Source: an uncultured Christensenellaceae bacterium
GTDB taxonomy: Bacteria; Bacillota; Clostridia; Christensenellales; Pumilibacteraceae
Direction of reading: 5' to 3'
Length of the DNA: 8,825 nucleotides
NCBI GenBank assembly: GCA_910588315.1
Contig: CAJUQF010000087.1
Location: 1 to 8,825 of the forward strand
The notes below the pieces were generated by a model. The model was not told where the DNA came from, made no database searches, and was given only the letters and a program-made list of their open reading frames with translations. This document shows, in pieces, positions 5,761 to 8,825 of the stretch (position 1 is its first letter; each line of letters begins with the position of its first letter). Made by a program: the position numbers and the translations under genes.

Positions 5761-6641
5761 TGCAATTCGAAGCGGATATTATAAAGCTTTTGCAACACAT
5801 GTCAAACGGATTTACCGATGCGATGTTTACCGGTATATCTTATTTGGGTACGGAAATAGCATTTTTGGCTGTCGCCGTAGTGTTGTACTGGTGCATCGAT
5901 AAGTGTTACGCTTACAGGTTCTTCAACGTCTACATACTCGGCGTTGCCGTGACTAATTTTTTAAAACTCGGTTTTAAACGTCCCCGACCTTTCGATGCGT
6001 ATAGAATAAGGAGCATCGGACCGCCGGAAACCACATATTCATTTCCGTCCGGACATACCGAAAGTATAGCGTCTATATCAACTCTGCTCACTATTAAGTA
6101 CGGAAAGCAGTATCGGATCATTCCGATCGTCGGCGGCGTGGCGACGCTTTTCGTAATGATTTCGAGAATGTATTTGGGGCAGCACTATCTGTCCGATGTT
6201 TTTTGCGGACTTACGATAGGCATATTTTTAGCAATAGCGTTTAATGCGTTGCTGTCGCTTTTCGGCGATAAGGAAGAATGGTTCGTAATTCCCAACTTGA
6301 TTTGTTCTGCGGTAATTCTTGCGGTGCTCGGCGGACTCGGCATGCTGAACACGCCGAGCGGCGCGGATATTCTCAAAGGACTGGGCGCGTTCGTTGCGTT
6401 CGGGATAGGGTACTTTATAGAAAAGCGATTTGTCGGATATGACGTTAAAGCCCATTTCGTGTGGTGGAAGATCGCTGTACGGTTATCGATCGGACTTGGT
6501 ATCGCGATAGGCATACAGCAGTGTTTTAAGCTGTTTTTGCCGGAAGATATTCCGATGTTATATTGCTTTTTCAGATATTTCGTTATGGCGGCGTGGGCGT
6601 CGCTTGCCGCGCCTGCGCTGTTTAAAGTGCTTAAAATATAA
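5760..6641 (+). CDS. PAP2-family membrane phosphatase
   Basis: This 293-aa multi-pass membrane protein of the PAP2 (type 2 phosphatidic acid phosphatase) superfamily has the full three-part active site: K-x6-RP (Lys69, Arg76, Pro77), PSGH at 96-99, and SR-x5-H-x3-D (Ser135, Arg136, His142, Asp146). About five or six hydrophobic segments are visible, including residues 30-46, 56-68, 120-135 and 148-168, with more hydrophobic helices in the C-terminal half (about 176-292). Likely substrates are lipid pyro- or monophosphates such as undecaprenyl pyrophosphate or phosphatidate; the sequence does not decide which. The ATG overlaps the stop of the preceding fusion gene by one base (TGATG), so it relies on coupled translation. 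The C-terminal half beyond the catalytic core is longer than in the smallest PAP2 proteins. Confidence 0.93.
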   Translation: MQFEADIIKLLQHMSNGFTDAMFTGISYLGTEIAFLAVAVVLYWCIDKCYAYRFFNVYILGVAVTNFLKLGFKRPRPFDAYRIRSIGPPETTYSFPSGHTESIASISTLLTIKYGKQYRIIPIVGGVATLFVMISRMYLGQHYLSDVFCGLTIGIFLAIAFNALLSLFGDKEEWFVIPNLICSAVILAVLGGLGMLNTPSGADILKGLGAFVAFGIGYFIEKRFVGYDVKAHFVWWKIAVRLSIGLGIAIGIQQCFKLFLPEDIPMLYCFFRYFVMAAWASLAAPALFKVLKI

Positions 6642-6650
6642 GGTATAGTT

Positions 6651-7085
6651 ATGATCGAGACTTATATGATAGAATCTGCCGAGCAGATGGAAAAACTCGG
6701 CGAGAGTATATCCGAAATGCTCGGCGGCGGCGATGTGCTGTTGTTGACGGGCGAACTCGGCGCCGGCAAAACGGTGTTTTGCAAAGGGCTTGCCAAGGGA
6801 CTCGGTGTGACCGTGCCGGTCGTTTCGCCGACGTTCACGCTGATGAACGAATATTTCGGTCGCGATACAGAGTTTTGTCATTTCGACGCGTACAGACTTG
6901 TCGACGAGGACGAAGCGTACGGCGCAGGGCTTACCGATTTTATAGGCAATCGCAATTGTATTTGCGCCGTTGAGTGGTGGGAAAACGTTCCTGCGCTATT
7001 TGACGGGCTTAAAACCATAAAAGTGAAGATCGAAAAGATCGGCAAAAAATGCGAAAATGAAAGAAGGGTGACGGTAGAAAAATGA
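6651..7085 (+). CDS. tsaE: TsaE, ATPase of tRNA t6A synthesis
   Basis: This 144-aa P-loop ATPase works with TsaB and TsaD in the threonylcarbamoyl transfer that makes t6A37 on ANN-decoding tRNAs. Walker A is GELGAGKT at 34-41. The family blocks VSPTFTLMNEY at 58-68, HFDAYRL at 77-83 and VEWWENV at 107-113 (Glu108) are all present. Length is normal. AAGG at 6640-6643 lies 7 nt before the chosen ATG; a second ATG five codons on is less well placed. The gene follows the PAP2 gene by 9 bp and overlaps tsaB by 4 bp (ATGA), indicating coupled translation of the two partners. The C-terminus is lysine-rich. Confidence 0.97.
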   Translation: MIETYMIESAEQMEKLGESISEMLGGGDVLLLTGELGAGKTVFCKGLAKGLGVTVPVVSPTFTLMNEYFGRDTEFCHFDAYRLVDEDEAYGAGLTDFIGNRNCICAVEWWENVPALFDGLKTIKVKIEKIGKKCENERRVTVEK

Positions 7086-7726
7086 AAGGCGAAGTATGCA
7101 GCAAAGAAAAGAATTGTCTTTTTATAAATACTGCGGAAGGCACGCGCGCGCTGTTGCTTTTTCACGGCGAGTATTTTTACGACGAGAATTATAAAAATTC
7201 CGGATCCGAAACGCTTTTGCCTATGATAGACGGGCTTTTGAATCGCGCATCGGCAAGACTCGACGATATAGACGTTTTCGGAGCGTGTATCGGACCGGGG
7301 TCGTTTACCGGACTTAGGATCGGACTCACTACCGTCAAAACATTTTGTTATTGTACAGGGAAACCGTGTTTCGGCGTAAACAATCTCAGGCTAAACTCAT
7401 ATAACAATAAGAGCGGCAGAGTAATTTCGATCGCCGATGCGGGCAACCGTGTGTGCTACGTCGCTCGTTACGACGGTGACGCGGAAATAGACTGCGCTGC
7501 GTGTATGACTACGGACGACGTAAAAGCGTATATCGCCGAACATTCGGATTTTGCGATATCGACCGATAACAAGCTCAGCGAAGTGTTTGGCGGAATCGCG
7601 GGCGCAGGCGAGCGCGAAATGAAGACGGCAATGCATAGATTTATCGATACGGCGACCGACGAAAGGAATATTTTGCCGCTGTATATACGTAAAGCTCAGC
7701 CCGAGCGCGGTAAGAACGATCTGTGA
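7082..7726 (+). CDS. tsaB: TsaB, t6A synthesis scaffold
   Basis: This 214-aa inactive homologue of TsaD forms the TsaB-TsaD-TsaE complex for tRNA t6A37 synthesis. The signature GPGSFTGLRIGL is at residues 71-82, after SETLLPMID at 42-50, which corresponds to the conserved segment H/S-x-E-x-L-x-P-x-I. A typical ending, PLYIRKAQPE, occurs at 199-208. The N-terminal strand LFINTAEGTRALLL replaces the usual ILAIDTS. Residues 111-190 form a divergent C-terminal domain, shorter on motifs than the N-terminal half, as is usual in Bacillota. It overlaps tsaE by 4 bp at its start and rimI by 4 bp at its end. Confidence 0.95.
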   Translation: MKGEVCSKEKNCLFINTAEGTRALLLFHGEYFYDENYKNSGSETLLPMIDGLLNRASARLDDIDVFGACIGPGSFTGLRIGLTTVKTFCYCTGKPCFGVNNLRLNSYNNKSGRVISIADAGNRVCYVARYDGDAEIDCAACMTTDDVKAYIAEHSDFAISTDNKLSEVFGGIAGAGEREMKTAMHRFIDTATDERNILPLYIRKAQPERGKNDL

Positions 7727-8163
7727 GCGGCGGCATACGTATAAGATTTGCCGCGCCGAGCGACGCTCGAAATATCGCAGAGACGGAAAGATTGTATATC
7801 GATTGTCCGTGGACTTTGCAGCAGATAGAAAGCGAGATATCATCGGACGGTGCGGTGTTTTTGACGGCTGAGTTCGACGGTGAATTTTGCGGCTACGTTT
7901 CCGGAGCTATCGCCGCCGACGAGTGTGAGATGTCAAATATCGCCGTCTCGGAGAAGTACAGACGACGCGGCGTCGGGCGGGCGCTCATGCGCGAGTTTAT
8001 AAAGATCTTGCGCGAGCGATCTGTCAGGTCGGTATTTTTGCTTGTACGCGATGACAATACCGCCGCCGTCGAATTGTATTCGAAATTCGGATTCGAGATC
8101 GTCGGCACGCGACACGGCTATTACAAAGGAAAAGACGCAAAAATAATGCGAACAACTTTGTAA
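7723..8163 (+). CDS. rimI: RimI-like GNAT N-acetyltransferase
   Basis: This 146-aa acetyltransferase should acetylate the N-terminal amino group of ribosomal protein bS18 or other substrates, using acetyl-CoA. The acetyl-CoA loop is R-R-R-G-V-G at 80-85 after SNIAVSEKY. Asn112 and Tyr119 lie in DNTAAVELYSKFGF, and the RimI-typical end RHGYYKGKDAKIM is at 130-142. The start is GTG at 7723, overlapping the tsaB TGA as GTGA, and no strong Shine-Dalgarno site is visible (GGTAAG, about 8 nt away, is weak), so it probably depends on re-initiation after tsaB. The tsaE-tsaB-rimI order is classical. Substrate assignment to bS18 is inference, because Gram-positive RimI proteins can be broader. Confidence 0.93.
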   Translation: MSGGIRIRFAAPSDARNIAETERLYIDCPWTLQQIESEISSDGAVFLTAEFDGEFCGYVSGAIAADECEMSNIAVSEKYRRRGVGRALMREFIKILRERSVRSVFLLVRDDNTAAVELYSKFGFEIVGTRHGYYKGKDAKIMRTTL

Positions 8164-8173
8164 GGCGGTTTTT

Positions 8174-8825
8174 ATGGTAATTACGGTGAACGGAGTTTCT
8201 TGTGAGTATGAGATCTTTCGCGCGGAAAGTCCGATCGCCGTGTTGTACCTACACGGTTGGGGCGGCGATTTACGTTCGTTTAACGGCGCATATCGCTTTA
8301 CGTGCGGGCAGGAAATCACAAGTATGAATTTCGCATTTCCGTCGCGCGTTCCGACCGATTGGGGCATATACGAATACGCAACTTGCGTTCGCGACTTTTT
8401 AACGCAAGTAAACGTCGAGCGTCCGATAATCGTCGGACATAGTTTCGGCGGACGCATCGGCATAATCCTTGCCGCGCAGGGCGTTTGCGAAAAACTCGTA
8501 CTGGTAGACAGCGCCGGAATGAGACCGCGGTTCAGTCTGAAACGTAAACTGCGCGTTGCGGCTTATCATCATCGAGTTAAATGCGGTAAATCCCTTGACG
8601 GATTCGGCTCTACGGATTATAATAATATAGAGCAAGATATGCGCGGTGTATTTGTGCGGATAGTCAACACTCATCTCGAAAGGCTTTTGCCGTACGTGCA
8701 TTGTAAAACGCTCATATATTGGGGTAAGGACGATCGTGATACGCCGCTGTATATGGCAAAGCGATTACACCGCGGCATACAAAACAGCACGCTCGTAGTG
8801 GCTGACGGCGGACACTATTCGTATA
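8174..8825 (+). CDS. Alpha/beta hydrolase, 3' end outside the window
   Basis: An open frame runs from the ATG at 8174 off the right edge (217 codons seen). AAGGCGG at 8162-8168, overlapping the rimI stop, lies 5 nt before it. The fold markers are LYLHGWGG at 24-31 (oxyanion loop), the nucleophile elbow GHSFGG at 88-93 with Ser90, the acid in WGKDDRDTP (183-191, probably Asp187) and His214 in DGGHYSY near the cut end, so the whole catalytic triad is visible. A cap segment of about 60 residues (115-175), rich in Arg and Lys, lies between strands. There is no signal peptide, so it is probably cytoplasmic. The substrate is unknown; esterase, lactonase or C-C hydrolase activity is possible. Only a short C-terminal helix should be missing. 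Confidence 0.92.
   Translation, partial: MVITVNGVSCEYEIFRAESPIAVLYLHGWGGDLRSFNGAYRFTCGQEITSMNFAFPSRVPTDWGIYEYATCVRDFLTQVNVERPIIVGHSFGGRIGIILAAQGVCEKLVLVDSAGMRPRFSLKRKLRVAAYHHRVKCGKSLDGFGSTDYNNIEQDMRGVFVRIVNTHLERLLPYVHCKTLIYWGKDDRDTPLYMAKRLHRGIQNSTLVVADGGHYSY

Overview
The window looks like a chromosomal segment of a Gram-positive Clostridia-type bacterium (Bacillota), probably an uncultured or little-studied lineage. Three things point that way: the order nadD-yqeK-rsfS downstream of the GTPase gene obgE, a cysteine desulfurase of the EF2568 type paired with a DUF3343 small protein, and strong AGGAG-type ribosome binding sites at many starts. This placement is inferred from gene content only. 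No rRNA, tRNA, CRISPR array, insertion sequence or phage gene was seen.

Left part (1-2108). Two small unrecognised genes diverge from a 63-bp gap: 83 aa on the minus strand (44-295) and 89 aa on the plus strand (359-628). Next comes a class-V aminotransferase fold cysteine desulfurase on the minus strand (644-1765), convergent with the 89-aa gene. It is divergent from an 81-aa DUF3343 protein, a putative Se/S carrier (1863-2108). The 97-bp gap between these two carries a 7-bp inverted repeat. The pair probably handles persulfide sulfur or selenium.

Middle (2109-2303). This 195-bp non-coding stretch holds a dyad, a good sigma-A-type promoter (TTTACT, 17-bp spacer, extended TAAAAT) and, starting at the predicted transcription start, about 73 nt that fold into a closed structure. 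A perfect 9-bp helix joins its ends and an internal 6-bp hairpin has an A-rich loop. I cannot match it to an RNA class I know. The following gene (nth) has no Shine-Dalgarno sequence.

Right part (2304-8825). Seven plus-strand genes lie within 15 bp of each other or overlap, forming one probable operon: nth (endonuclease III), obgE (50S assembly GTPase), a 527-aa fusion of NadD, YqeK and RsfS, a PAP2 membrane phosphatase, tsaE, tsaB, rimI, and an alpha/beta hydrolase cut by the window end (eight genes counting the cut one). The operon links base excision repair, large-subunit assembly and silencing, NAD synthesis, Ap4A breakdown, envelope lipid phosphate recycling and t6A tRNA modification.

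The most notable points are the three-domain NadD-YqeK-RsfS polypeptide and the unassigned structured RNA in front of nth. The rest is largely conserved housekeeping content.
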